A stretch of 64,000 nucleotides of DNA. It comes from Tessaracoccus sp. SD287 (lineage in GTDB: Bacteria; Actinomycetota; Actinomycetes; Propionibacteriales; Propionibacteriaceae). The DNA is taken from contig NZ_JADIJQ010000004.1 of assembly GCF_017355265.1 (NCBI RefSeq), positions 62,001-126,000 on the forward strand, given 5' to 3'. Position numbers and translations under genes: made by a program. Below, one piece after another: positions 1 to 7,568 of the stretch; position 1 is the stretch's first letter, and each line of letters opens with the position of its first letter. The notes under the pieces were generated by a model. That model was given only the letters and a program-made list of their open reading frames with translations, was not told where the DNA came from and ran no database searches.

Positions 1-2917
1 CGCGCTGAACAACAACAAGCGCTTCCGCGTCGTCTGGGAGGTGCTGAACGCGTTGCGCGCCCACGACGACCGGTTCGAGGCCATCGTCCAATCGATCAAC
101 CTGAACGGTGGCCGCGACACCTCGGGCCGAATCATCGTCGACACCCCCGACCGGTTCGACGGGGACGACACCCAGACGGGCGCCGCCCAGCTGCCCCTGT
201 TCGGGCTGGAACAGTGGCGTGACGCCATCTACTCCCGGATCGTGACCAAGGTCGGTTCGCGGGAGTACTGGGACCAGTGGGCGGCCGACGTCGCCGACAT
301 GAGTGCCGCCCAGGTGGCGCGGATCAACGCGATCCTGGCAGCGTCCTCGCCCGAGGTCACCCGTGCTTTCGACGCTTTCCTGGCCGGGCTGCGCGGCAAC
401 CTGAACGATTCGATCACCCGCGACGACGCGATCTCGATGCTGAGCCAGCACCTGATCACCGCCCCGGTCTTCGATGCCCTGTTCGGTGGGTCGGGGTTCG
501 CGGCCAGCAACCCCGTCTCCATCGGCATGCAGACGATGCTGGACGTGCTGGAGGACCAGGGTCTGGAGGCCGAGACCGAACACCTGACGCGCTTCTACGA
601 CTCGGTGCGGAACAAGGCAGCCGCCGTCACCGACGCCGCAGGACGCCAGAGCGTCATCCACGACCTGTACGAGAAGTTCTTCAAGAACGCCTTCCCGAAG
701 CAGGCCGAGTCGCTGGGCGTGGTCTACACCCCGGTCGAGGTGGTCGACTTCATGATCCGCGCCGCCGACGAGTTGAGCCGACGCGAGTTCGGCCACGGGT
801 TGTCGGATGAGGGTGTGCGAATCCTGGACCCGTTCACCGGCACCGGCACCTTCGTCGTCCGGTTGCTGGAGTCGGGGGTGATCCGCCGCGAGGACCTGGC
901 CCGCAAGTACGCCGGCGAACTGTGGTGCAACGAGATCATGCTGCTGGCCTACTACATCGCCTGTGTGAACATCGAGACCACGTATGAGTCGGTCACCGGG
1001 TCGGCTGAGTACGTGCCGTTCCCGGGCGCGATCATGACCGACACCTTCCAGATCTCCGAGCACGGTGACCGGGCCGACACCAGCCTGCTGCCGGCCAACA
1101 ACGCCCGCATCGAGGCCCAGTTGCGCAGCGACATCACGGTGATCATCAGCAATCCCCCGTACTCGGTGGGCCAGTCGAGTGCCAACGACAACAACGCGAA
1201 CCTGAAGTACCCGAGCCTGGACGCCCGGATCGCCGACACCTACGCCAAGCGGTCGACGGCGACGAACAAGAACAGCCTGTACGACTCCTACATTCGGGCC
1301 TACCGGTGGGCCACCGACCGTTTGGAGGAGCGCGGCATCATGGCGTTCGTCAGCAACGGCGGCTGGCTGGACGGCAACACCGCCGACGGGATGCGTCTGT
1401 CGATGGCCGAGGAGTTCGCCAGCTTGTGGGTGTTCAACCTGCGAGGGAATCAGCGGACGGCGGGAGAGTTGTCGCGCCGCGAGGGTGGGAAGGTTTTCGG
1501 GCCGGGCAGCCGGAACACGGTGGCCGTCGTCCTGGGGGTCAAGCGGCCCGACCACGTGGGGCCGGCCGTGGTGCACTACCGCGACATCGGTGACTACCTG
1601 GACCGGGAGCAAAAGCTGGAAATTTTGCGGTCGGCCGGGCTGGGGGATGAGGGCTGGATCGAGATCGTCCCGAATGCGGCGGGGGACTGGGTGAACCAGC
1701 GGGACGCGGTGTTCGAGACGCTGCTGCCGATCGGGGACGTCTTCGCGAGCGCGTCCGCAGGGGTTCAGACCAATCGCGACGCCTGGTGCTACAACTTCTC
1801 GGGCGCCAAGGTCGAGGCGAACATGAGCCGGATGATCGACACCTACAACGCGGAGGCCGCTGCCGGGCACAGTGCGGAGTCGGAGCTGAGCTCGGACGAG
1901 ACCCGGATCAGTTGGTCCAGCAGTCTCAAGCCTCGTGCCATGCGGGGTGAAGCACATGCCTACACCGGTTCATCGGTGCGAACGTCCCTCTACCGGCCAT
2001 TCAGCAAGCTGGCCCTGTACTTCGATCCCGTTTTCAACCATCGGCCGGGACAGATGAAAGCCATGTTCCCCACGGCTAACACCCCGAACATCGGGTTCTT
2101 GGTCATCGAGCCCAGTGGCCGCACCCCATTCTCCCTGCTCGCCACCGACCTACTTCCGGACAGCAAGACCTACGTCGAGGCGGCTCAGTTCTTCCCCCGC
2201 TGGACCTACGTCCCGGGTCCGAAGCGTGCTGAGAACGACATGCTCTTCGTCCCCGAGGGTGAGCTGGTCGACGGCTACCGGCGGGTGGACAACATCACCG
2301 ACCAGGTGCTGGCCAGGTTCCAGCAGGCGTTCGGGCCGGGCGTCAGCAAGGACGACATCTTCGGCTACGTGTACGCGGTGTTGCACTCCCCGCAGTACCG
2401 GACCCGGTTCGCCGCTGATCTGAAGAAGATGCTGCCGCGCATCACGCTGGCCGCGTCCGCCAATGACTTCCGGGCCTTCGCCGACGCCGGTCAGCGACTG
2501 ATGACCTTGCACGTGGACTACGAGTCCGTCGAGCCGTACCCACTTCAGGAGTTAGTGGCCCCCGCCGTCGGCCTCAACGACTGGGACCTGTTCGCGGTGG
2601 GCGCCAAGATGAAGTTCCCCAGAACGGGCGGTGACGTGGATCGCTCGCAGCTCGTGGTGAACCCACACGTCACCCTGGCCGACATCCCCGAGCAGGCACA
2701 CCGCTACCAGCTCGGGTCCCGGTCGGCGCTGGAGTGGATCATCGACCGCTACTGGATCCGCACTGACAAGGCCTCGGGCATCGTCAACGACCCCAACGAC
2801 TGGTCCCGCGAGGTTGGCAACCCCCGCTACATCGTCGACCTGCTCAAGCGAGTGGTGACTGTTTCGGTCGGCACGATGCAGATCGTGAACGCGCTTCCCG
2901 AACTGCCTTTGGACTGA
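1..2917 (+). CDS. Type ISP-like restriction-modification protein, C-terminal part (partial)
   Basis: The reading frame is open from base 2 with no upstream stop, so the gene is cut by the window edge; the GTG at 41 is only an internal candidate start. Counting from 41, an N6-adenine methyltransferase core is visible: the AdoMet-binding motif DPFTGTGTF (Asp near residue 263) and the catalytic motif NPPY (near 371). Roughly 500 further residues follow, of the kind that hold target recognition in single-chain type ISP enzymes such as LlaGI. The missing N-terminus would be expected to hold the nuclease and SF2 helicase. Family knowledge suggests one polypeptide that methylates self DNA and translocates on and cuts foreign DNA. 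It ends 2 nt before the HipA-like gene, so co-transcription is likely. The methylase assignment is secure; the ISP subtype is inferred from architecture. Confidence 0.85.
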   Translation, partial: ALNNNKRFRVVWEVLNALRAHDDRFEAIVQSINLNGGRDTSGRIIVDTPDRFDGDDTQTGAAQLPLFGLEQWRDAIYSRIVTKVGSREYWDQWAADVADMSAAQVARINAILAASSPEVTRAFDAFLAGLRGNLNDSITRDDAISMLSQHLITAPVFDALFGGSGFAASNPVSIGMQTMLDVLEDQGLEAETEHLTRFYDSVRNKAAAVTDAAGRQSVIHDLYEKFFKNAFPKQAESLGVVYTPVEVVDFMIRAADELSRREFGHGLSDEGVRILDPFTGTGTFVVRLLESGVIRREDLARKYAGELWCNEIMLLAYYIACVNIETTYESVTGSAEYVPFPGAIMTDTFQISEHGDRADTSLLPANNARIEAQLRSDITVIISNPPYSVGQSSANDNNANLKYPSLDARIADTYAKRSTATNKNSLYDSYIRAYRWATDRLEERGIMAFVSNGGWLDGNTADGMRLSMAEEFASLWVFNLRGNQRTAGELSRREGGKVFGPGSRNTVAVVLGVKRPDHVGPAVVHYRDIGDYLDREQKLEILRSAGLGDEGWIEIVPNAAGDWVNQRDAVFETLLPIGDVFASASAGVQTNRDAWCYNFSGAKVEANMSRMIDTYNAEAAAGHSAESELSSDETRISWSSSLKPRAMRGEAHAYTGSSVRTSLYRPFSKLALYFDPVFNHRPGQMKAMFPTANTPNIGFLVIEPSGRTPFSLLATDLLPDSKTYVEAAQFFPRWTYVPGPKRAENDMLFVPEGELVDGYRRVDNITDQVLARFQQAFGPGVSKDDIFGYVYAVLHSPQYRTRFAADLKKMLPRITLAASANDFRAFADAGQRLMTLHVDYESVEPYPLQELVAPAVGLNDWDLFAVGAKMKFPRTGGDVDRSQLVVNPHVTLADIPEQAHRYQLGSRSALEWIIDRYWIRTDKASGIVNDPNDWSREVGNPRYIVDLLKRVVTVSVGTMQIVNALPELPLD

Positions 2918-2919
2918 CG

Positions 2920-3855
2920 ATGGCCACTGTCCAATGTCAGGGGCACGGGCCTCCGTACCACTGGGAACAGAATGACGTCGCCGGCTTGACCGAGGTTCGG
3001 CCGGAGGAGATGGGCAAGAAAGAGAAGCTGTGGTTCGAGGCTCTTGGGGAGGGTGAAGATCAGGCCACGCTCTGGCTCTTCAAACAAGTGCGCGACGAGG
3101 GTGGCCTGATTCGAGGTGAGGACTGGGCCGAAGGTCTGGTCCACGTTCTCGCCCAGCTGCTCGGAATCCGTTCCGCGTGCGTGGCATTGGCAGAGCGCGT
3201 CGGCGGACGCGGGGTGCTGGTACGCAACATCCTCGACGACGGAGAGTCCCTGGCCCACGGCAATGAGTTGATGGCAGTGGCAGTTGAGGGGTATGACTCC
3301 GCGAAGCTTCGGCTGAACAGCCAGTACACGTTGCCGAACATTCGCCAAGGGCTCTCGGGTTATCGAGGTGGCGACGACCGCCGGACAGCTTTCGATGAGC
3401 TAGCTGGCTACCTGATGCTTGATGCGCTGGTCGCTGGACGGGACAGGCACCACACGAACTGGGCCGTGAAACTCTCGGTGGACGGGCCTGGACGGCTGGC
3501 ACCTTCATTCGACCACGGCAACGCGCTGGGGTTCGCGGAGCCCGAGGCGCATGTCGTTGCGTTGCTGACCGATGAAGCCCGTCTCGCGAGCTGGGTGAGG
3601 CGCGGCAAGAGTCAGCACATGCCAGCGCGTCCCACGCTTGTCTCTGTGGCGGTCGACGCACTCCGCGCGGCAGGCCCCTCAGCCAGCCTCGATCTCATGG
3701 AACGACTCGAGGACGTATCGTTGGAAACGTTCGGCGAAGCGGTTGAGGCAATGCCATTGCACATAATGTCAGAGGCGCACCGTAGGTTCTCGGTCAGGAT
3801 TGTGGAGACGAACAGGAGGAGGTTGCTCGATGAGTTTGCACGTCGCCCCCAGTAG
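2920..3855 (+). CDS. HipA-like serine/threonine kinase
   Basis: 311 aa, matching the kinase (C-terminal) part of HipA-family toxins without the usual N-terminal subdomain. Visible landmarks are an ATP-binding lysine in LWLFKQV (K55), the catalytic loop GRDRHHTN (D175, N180) and the metal-binding SFDHG (D198). All catalytic residues are therefore kept and the enzyme should be active. HipA kinases phosphorylate translation factors such as aminoacyl-tRNA synthetases; the target here is unknown. The start lies 2 nt after the restriction-modification stop, and the end overlaps the next gene by 26 nt. That neighbour carries the missing HipA N-terminal subdomain, so the pair looks like a split HipA comparable to HipT/HipS. 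No hipB-like HTH antitoxin is adjacent. Confidence 0.75.
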   Translation: MATVQCQGHGPPYHWEQNDVAGLTEVRPEEMGKKEKLWFEALGEGEDQATLWLFKQVRDEGGLIRGEDWAEGLVHVLAQLLGIRSACVALAERVGGRGVLVRNILDDGESLAHGNELMAVAVEGYDSAKLRLNSQYTLPNIRQGLSGYRGGDDRRTAFDELAGYLMLDALVAGRDRHHTNWAVKLSVDGPGRLAPSFDHGNALGFAEPEAHVVALLTDEARLASWVRRGKSQHMPARPTLVSVAVDALRAAGPSASLDLMERLEDVSLETFGEAVEAMPLHIMSEAHRRFSVRIVETNRRRLLDEFARRPQ

Positions 3856-4540
3856 GCTGCGGTCGCAGAGAAGCGTTCGCCGACTGCGGCTGATCTGGAA
3901 GCATCCGCTGACTCGCGGCTACCACCACGTGGGCAACTTTGACTGGTTGAAGGACAAGAGCTATGCCTTCAGCTACGTCACTGATGCAGACCAGATCGAA
4001 GGATTCTCGCCACTCATCCAGTTCCCAGACGTCCATCACGCCTACGCCTCCGACGGTTTGCCAGCGTTCTTTGCGAACCGGGTGATGTCCAGGCAGAGGG
4101 AGTCCTACGGCCAGTACCTTGCATGGCTGGGACTCGGCGATCAGGCCCCGCCGATCGAAGTGTTGGCGCGTACCGGCGGAGGCCGCGCCACTGACACCTT
4201 CCATCTGGTCGAAGACTTCAGTCCCGATCAGGGAGTGGCGTCCGGTCGTTTCTTCGTCTCCGGTATCCAGCACCAGACTCAAGGTGAAGACATCGCGCGA
4301 TTCCTCAGGCCAGGCACCGAACTCCAGCTGCGGGATGAACCCACCAACCCCTACAACGACCGCGCCATCATTCTGGATGCCGAGGGCAAGCCACTGGGTT
4401 GGATTCCGGATTGGCTGGTCAACGATGTCCACCGGCTGCGTGGGGCTGGCACTGTCCGCGTCACCGTCGAGCAGGTGAACCCGGACGCCCCGGCACGGTT
4501 GAGGCTGCTATGCCGACTCGAGGCGACCCTTGCTGAATGA
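3830..4540 (+). CDS. HipA N-terminal-like domain fused to a HIRAN domain
   Basis: 236 aa from the ATG at 3830, which has a GGAGG ribosome site just upstream and lies inside the end of the kinase gene. An upstream in-frame ATG at 3800 lacks such a site. Residues about 40-130 resemble the HipA N-subdomain: an aromatic FSY strand, the LPAFFANRVMS helix and the PIEVLARTGGG segment, matching PFDLLSEIG in E. coli HipA. Residues about 139-232 form a HIRAN domain (GRFFVSGIQH, DEPTNPYNDRAI, LGWIPDWL), a fold known to bind DNA ends in helicase-associated proteins. In split HipBST systems the small HipS, equal to the HipA N-subdomain, restrains the kinase. This protein may do that and also sense DNA. 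The domain calls are by eye; the role is inference. Confidence 0.65.
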   Translation: MSLHVAPSRLRSQRSVRRLRLIWKHPLTRGYHHVGNFDWLKDKSYAFSYVTDADQIEGFSPLIQFPDVHHAYASDGLPAFFANRVMSRQRESYGQYLAWLGLGDQAPPIEVLARTGGGRATDTFHLVEDFSPDQGVASGRFFVSGIQHQTQGEDIARFLRPGTELQLRDEPTNPYNDRAIILDAEGKPLGWIPDWLVNDVHRLRGAGTVRVTVEQVNPDAPARLRLLCRLEATLAE

Positions 4541-5738
4541 GGACTGGGTGGGGATCGCGCCGACGTTTGGTCTGAGTCAGGATGACGTTGAACAAGCGCC
4601 GTCGATCGACGTTGCTCCCGCCCCCGAACATTTCGCAACCCCGCAAGACCTGGACGAGCAGGAGTGGCTGGACTGGTTCACCTCCCTCACGGGGCACCAA
4701 CGAGGCGACCATCGAGACGACATCATCGTCAGCGGCATGCACGCGGGTCTTACCCTGCAAGCCCTCGGTGACTTGTATCGGGTGTCGAGAGAACGCATTC
4801 GCCAGATCGCCCAAGCAAAGGGCGTTGAGACCCGTGAGTTGCGAAAGCTCCAAAAGGAACAGCAGGAACGGCGTGCGCGGCGGTTGAACCGCCGGATCTA
4901 TGGCACCTCGCTGACCTACCCCGAGTTGGACGTCCAGGAAATCGCTGAGTGGTGGGACACCGATGAAGCGACCGTGCGTGCCGCTTTGGAGCACCGTCTG
5001 GCCGTCCATGAGGTCAGGCCCTACGAGGGCGGGGGCCGTACCAGTGACGAAGACCTGCTGGCCGCATTGTCCGAGTGGGGACACCAGACATCGCGACCCA
5101 TCGGCGACGACTTCACCGCCTGGGCCACACAGCGTGGGCTGCCAGGAAAGCAAACCATCCAGATCAGGTTCGGCAGTTGGAACACGGCGTTGGTGCTGGC
5201 CGGCCTCAGCCACCTGCTCAAGGACCGGGGCGGCCTGCGTCCGCAGGTGTCCGAAGAAACAATGTGGGCGTCGTTGCTGGAGTTTTTCCGTGACGACCTG
5301 CCCTCCTACTCGGCGCAGGCCTACGACGACTACGCACGCGACAAGGATCTTCCCTCGCTGGCGGCTCTGAGGATCCGGCTGGGCACGTGGAACGAGATGA
5401 AGCTGCGCACCAAGAAGCTGCTGCGCTACGCCGCGGAGCCGGACGGCTCCTGGGAGTGGGCAGAGCAGGTGCTGGCGATATCACCGCAGGATGAGCCGCG
5501 GAACATCGTCACCCAGCAGGAGTGTCTTGATGCTCTGAGGCGCGTGGCAGAAATGTCACGCGGGCCGCTCACCGTCGCGTCGTATGAGGCAGCCAGGGAC
5601 ACCGATGCACCCGGCGCAAACCTCATCCAGTCACGGTGCGGGTCGTGGATCAAGGCCCTGCACCTGGCAGAACTTGATCATCGCATGTCCGGCAAGGCAG
5701 TGGGCAGAGTAGCTCGCGGCGAGGTCTCCTTCGACTGA
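4530..5738 (+). CDS. HTH protein with homing-endonuclease-associated repeats
   Basis: 402 aa from a TTG at 4530 that overlaps the previous gene by 11 nt; a GTG at 4548 is an alternative start. Residues about 70-98 form a sigma-70 region 4-like helix-turn-helix (LQALGDLYRVSRERIRQIAQ), followed by a basic Arg/Lys helix. Three copies of a repeat of about 55 residues follow, at roughly 171-226, 237-296 and 323-385, each ending in an FGSWNTALVLAGL-like segment. This matches the homing endonuclease associated repeat (HNH_repeat), a DNA-binding module. No nuclease motif is visible. Overlap with the HipA/HIRAN genes suggests it belongs to the same module, as regulator or DNA-targeting subunit. Function is not established. 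Confidence 0.65.
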   Translation: MLNEDWVGIAPTFGLSQDDVEQAPSIDVAPAPEHFATPQDLDEQEWLDWFTSLTGHQRGDHRDDIIVSGMHAGLTLQALGDLYRVSRERIRQIAQAKGVETRELRKLQKEQQERRARRLNRRIYGTSLTYPELDVQEIAEWWDTDEATVRAALEHRLAVHEVRPYEGGGRTSDEDLLAALSEWGHQTSRPIGDDFTAWATQRGLPGKQTIQIRFGSWNTALVLAGLSHLLKDRGGLRPQVSEETMWASLLEFFRDDLPSYSAQAYDDYARDKDLPSLAALRIRLGTWNEMKLRTKKLLRYAAEPDGSWEWAEQVLAISPQDEPRNIVTQQECLDALRRVAEMSRGPLTVASYEAARDTDAPGANLIQSRCGSWIKALHLAELDHRMSGKAVGRVARGEVSFD

Positions 5739-5771
5739 CTCCTGGCGTGACGCCACGCCGTGCACCCGGGG

Positions 5772-5813
5772 CTGTTCACACGTTGTCCACAGGGGTTGTC
5801 CACAGGTGGATAA
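5772..5813 (+). promoter_or_regulatory. Cluster of DnaA-box-like sites
   Basis: Two perfect TTGTCCACA boxes (5783-5791, 5796-5804) are flanked by a near match CTGTTCACA (5772-5780) and, on the other strand, TTATCCACC (5805-5813). TTGTCCACA is the high-GC form of the DnaA box. No dnaA, dnaN or rpmH gene is present, so this is more likely a DnaA-binding regulatory or titration site than the origin. The rest of the 5739-5935 gap also holds a short TGGCGTGACGCCA hairpin (5743-5755). Confidence 0.55.
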
Positions 5814-5814
5814 C

Positions 5815-5826
5815 TACACCGGTGTA
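5815..5826. promoter_or_regulatory. 12-bp palindrome upstream of lipoprotein gene
   Basis: TACACCGGTGTA is a perfect palindrome directly after the DnaA-like boxes and about 110 nt before the lipoprotein start. It is a candidate operator; no regulator is assigned. Confidence 0.35.
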
Positions 5827-5935
5827 ACTCGTTCCCAACGGGGTGACCCCCGCGCCCGGTAACGTTCCCACTCGTGCCGACACTCCCGTGACCAGCGCGG
5901 GGGTTGGCAGACGACGACGAGAACTGGGAGTGACC

Positions 5936-6625
5936 ATGACAAGCAACGTGACGCGTCGAGGTGCCATGAGTGCCGCCATCGGGCTGTCGAGCCTGGCCCT
6001 GCTGAGCGCCTGTGGACAGGACGAGACCACCACTGAGGCGCCGCCCACCACCGCCACCGAGACCACCGCTGCGGAGGCCACCAGCGCCCAGTCCACTGCC
6101 CAGACCACGGCGAGCGAGACCTCGGAGCCTTCGGCCACCCTGTCCGAGGACGACAAGTCCCAGGCCCCAAGCCAGGCCAAGGAGGTCCCGATCAACAAGG
6201 TGCTCAAGGACACCGAGGTCGGGGACACGATCACCGTCATCTCGGCCATCCGCGGCGCGTCGTACCCGAGCGTGGCCGACAAGATCGCCGAGGGATCAGA
6301 GCTGGTGCTGCTGCAGGTCAAGATCACCCCGAGCGGCGACTTCGGCGGTCTGGTCTCACCCGGCAGCTTCCGCCTCAACAAGGCCGACGGCGACCAGGAG
6401 CGCTACACCTCCAAGGTCGACGACGAGATGGAGGCCGACGGCAAGAAGGTGCTGGACGCCCCTCGCCGCGATGGCGAGGCCACTGGCTGGGTTGCGTTCC
6501 TGTTCGACGAGGACGAGAAGGCCGCCAGCTACACCGGTGAGTACCGGCGCTCGGCCGCCAAGGTGATTGGTGAGGACAAGACGCTGCCCGAGTTCACGAT
6601 CGAGTTCGAGGTGCCCGCCGCCTGA
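5936..6625 (+). CDS. Secreted lipoprotein, DUF4352-like
   Basis: 229 aa from the ATG at 5936, preceded by GGGAG; an upstream ATG at 5843 would add a non-signal extension. The N-terminus has a twin-arginine-like NVTRRGAM followed by a hydrophobic stretch and the lipobox LLSAC, so it should be lipidated on cysteine and held outside the membrane. A Thr/Ala/Glu-rich linker of about 60 residues follows. The C-terminal domain of about 135 residues has beta-rich segments (VGDTITVISAI, ELVLLQVKI) like DUF4352 immunoglobulin-like lipoproteins. Function unknown. It stands alone on this strand between an upstream DnaA-box region and small membrane proteins. Confidence 0.7.
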   Translation: MTSNVTRRGAMSAAIGLSSLALLSACGQDETTTEAPPTTATETTAAEATSAQSTAQTTASETSEPSATLSEDDKSQAPSQAKEVPINKVLKDTEVGDTITVISAIRGASYPSVADKIAEGSELVLLQVKITPSGDFGGLVSPGSFRLNKADGDQERYTSKVDDEMEADGKKVLDAPRRDGEATGWVAFLFDEDEKAASYTGEYRRSAAKVIGEDKTLPEFTIEFEVPAA

Positions 6626-6663
6626 TTGGGGCAGTGGGCCTGCTGGTCCGCGGTGTCGTCGGT

Positions 6664-6669
6664 TAGGAT
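6664..6669 (+). promoter_or_regulatory. Probable -10 box of the small membrane protein operon
   Basis: TAGGAT lies 24 nt before the GTG at 6694. It overlaps an inverted repeat GATCGG/CCGATC (6667-6683), and an AGGAGAAG ribosome site follows. Confidence 0.35.
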
Positions 6670-6693
6670 CGGAGCACCCGATCAGGAGAAGAC

Positions 6694-7107
6694 GTGAGCA
6701 CCCATCTGGACGCATCTGCCTCGGCCATCGTCCCGCGCAGCGCCGGCGAGCACAGCGCCGTCGATCGCTTCATGCGTCGACTGCTGCGGGTGCGCACCAC
6801 CGATCGCCGGGTCCTGGGTGACGCCCACAAGGCTTTTCGCGTCTCGCTGGTGATCTCGGCGGTGCGGTGCCTGATCACCTACCTGGTCGTCCCGATCGCG
6901 GTGCCGCTGCTGAGCTTCGCCGGCGTGTTCGCTGCCCCGATCGGCATCGCACTGTGTGTGGTCGCGGTGGTGAACGGGGTGGTGAGCGTGCGTCGCTTCT
7001 GGACCTCCGACCACGCCATGAAGTGGATGTACACCTGGTTCATGCTGTTCGTCTTCGCGGTGCTGGCCGTGGCCCTGTACGCCGACATCTCCCGGTTGGT
7101 GGGCTGA
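6694..7107 (+). CDS. Conserved small membrane protein
   Basis: 137 aa from a GTG start with AGGAGAAG upstream. The N-terminal 45 residues are hydrophilic and basic (RFMRRLLRVRTTDRR). Three hydrophobic segments follow, at about 50-70, 72-98 and 112-132. No recognised domain, although the layout resembles short uncharacterised actinobacterial membrane proteins. Its stop codon shares one base with the start of the next small membrane gene, and a third follows 5 nt after that, so the three are probably one transcript. Function unknown. Confidence 0.65.
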   Translation: MSTHLDASASAIVPRSAGEHSAVDRFMRRLLRVRTTDRRVLGDAHKAFRVSLVISAVRCLITYLVVPIAVPLLSFAGVFAAPIGIALCVVAVVNGVVSVRRFWTSDHAMKWMYTWFMLFVFAVLAVALYADISRLVG

Positions 7108-7307
7108 TGGCGACCCACCCTGACCAGGCGGTCTCGACGGACGCTCCTGAGCTCGACCCGGCCACGTTCGACGGGGAGGACGGCGAGGACTACGAGCCGC
7201 CGCTGAACCCCGTGCTGATGACGTTGAGCACGATCGGACTGTTCATTGGCTTCGTGGCGTTCGTCGCGGTGTGCATCCCCATGTGGATTGCTGGCTCGGG
7301 GCACTGA
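7107..7307 (+). CDS. Small single-pass membrane protein, copy 1
   Basis: 66 aa from the ATG overlapping the preceding stop (TGATG). About 35 acidic residues (DGEDGEDYEPP) are followed by one transmembrane helix with FIGFVAFVAVCIPMW. The next gene encodes a protein of the same length, acidic head and helix ending, so the two are tandem paralogues. Too small for domain assignment; existence rests on translational coupling and the paralogy. Confidence 0.6.
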   Translation: MATHPDQAVSTDAPELDPATFDGEDGEDYEPPLNPVLMTLSTIGLFIGFVAFVAVCIPMWIAGSGH

Positions 7308-7312
7308 GGGCC

Positions 7313-7516
7313 ATGAGCGACAAGCCCACTGAGGACACCATCGACCAGGACCTCACCCACGACCGCGACGCCGAGGTCGAGAGCGAGGTCGAGAGCGAGG
7401 TCGAGAGCGACGAACTGCCGTTGACGCCGAAGATGATGGCGATGATGACCCTCACCATGTTCGTGGGCTTCGTCGTGTTCGTGGCGGTGTGCCTGCCGCT
7501 GTACTTCTTCGACTGA
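7313..7516 (+). CDS. Small single-pass membrane protein, copy 2
   Basis: 67 aa from the ATG at 7313, 5 nt after the stop of its paralogue. A very acidic head contains three tandem EVES units and is followed by a helix with FVGFVVFVAVCLPLY, aligning with the previous protein's helix. Function unknown; conservation of the helix end (VFVAVC.P) suggests a specific membrane partner. A hairpin beyond the stop probably ends the transcript. Confidence 0.6.
   Translation: MSDKPTEDTIDQDLTHDRDAEVESEVESEVESDELPLTPKMMAMMTLTMFVGFVVFVAVCLPLYFFD
7373..7408 (+). repeat. Three exact 12-bp tandem repeats inside the small membrane gene
   Basis: GAGGTCGAGAGC occurs three times head to tail, encoding (EVES)x3 in the acidic head. 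In-frame slippage could change head length without frameshift. Confidence 0.9.
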
Positions 7517-7537
7517 CAGCACTTCTTCGATTGACGG

Positions 7538-7567
7538 CGGCTCGCTGCCCCGGGGCGGGCCGAGCCG
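7538..7567. terminator. Hairpin between convergent genes
   Basis: CGGCTCG (7538-7544) and CGAGCCG (7561-7567) pair around an inner GC-rich stretch. It lies between the + strand small membrane genes and the - strand HAD gene, so it may serve both. No U-tract, as is common at high GC. Confidence 0.45.
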
Positions 7568-7568
7568 A

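Noticed and set aside
5772-5813. Chromosomal origin of replication
   Set aside because: Only four boxes and no AT-rich unwinding region, dnaA, dnaN or rpmH nearby.
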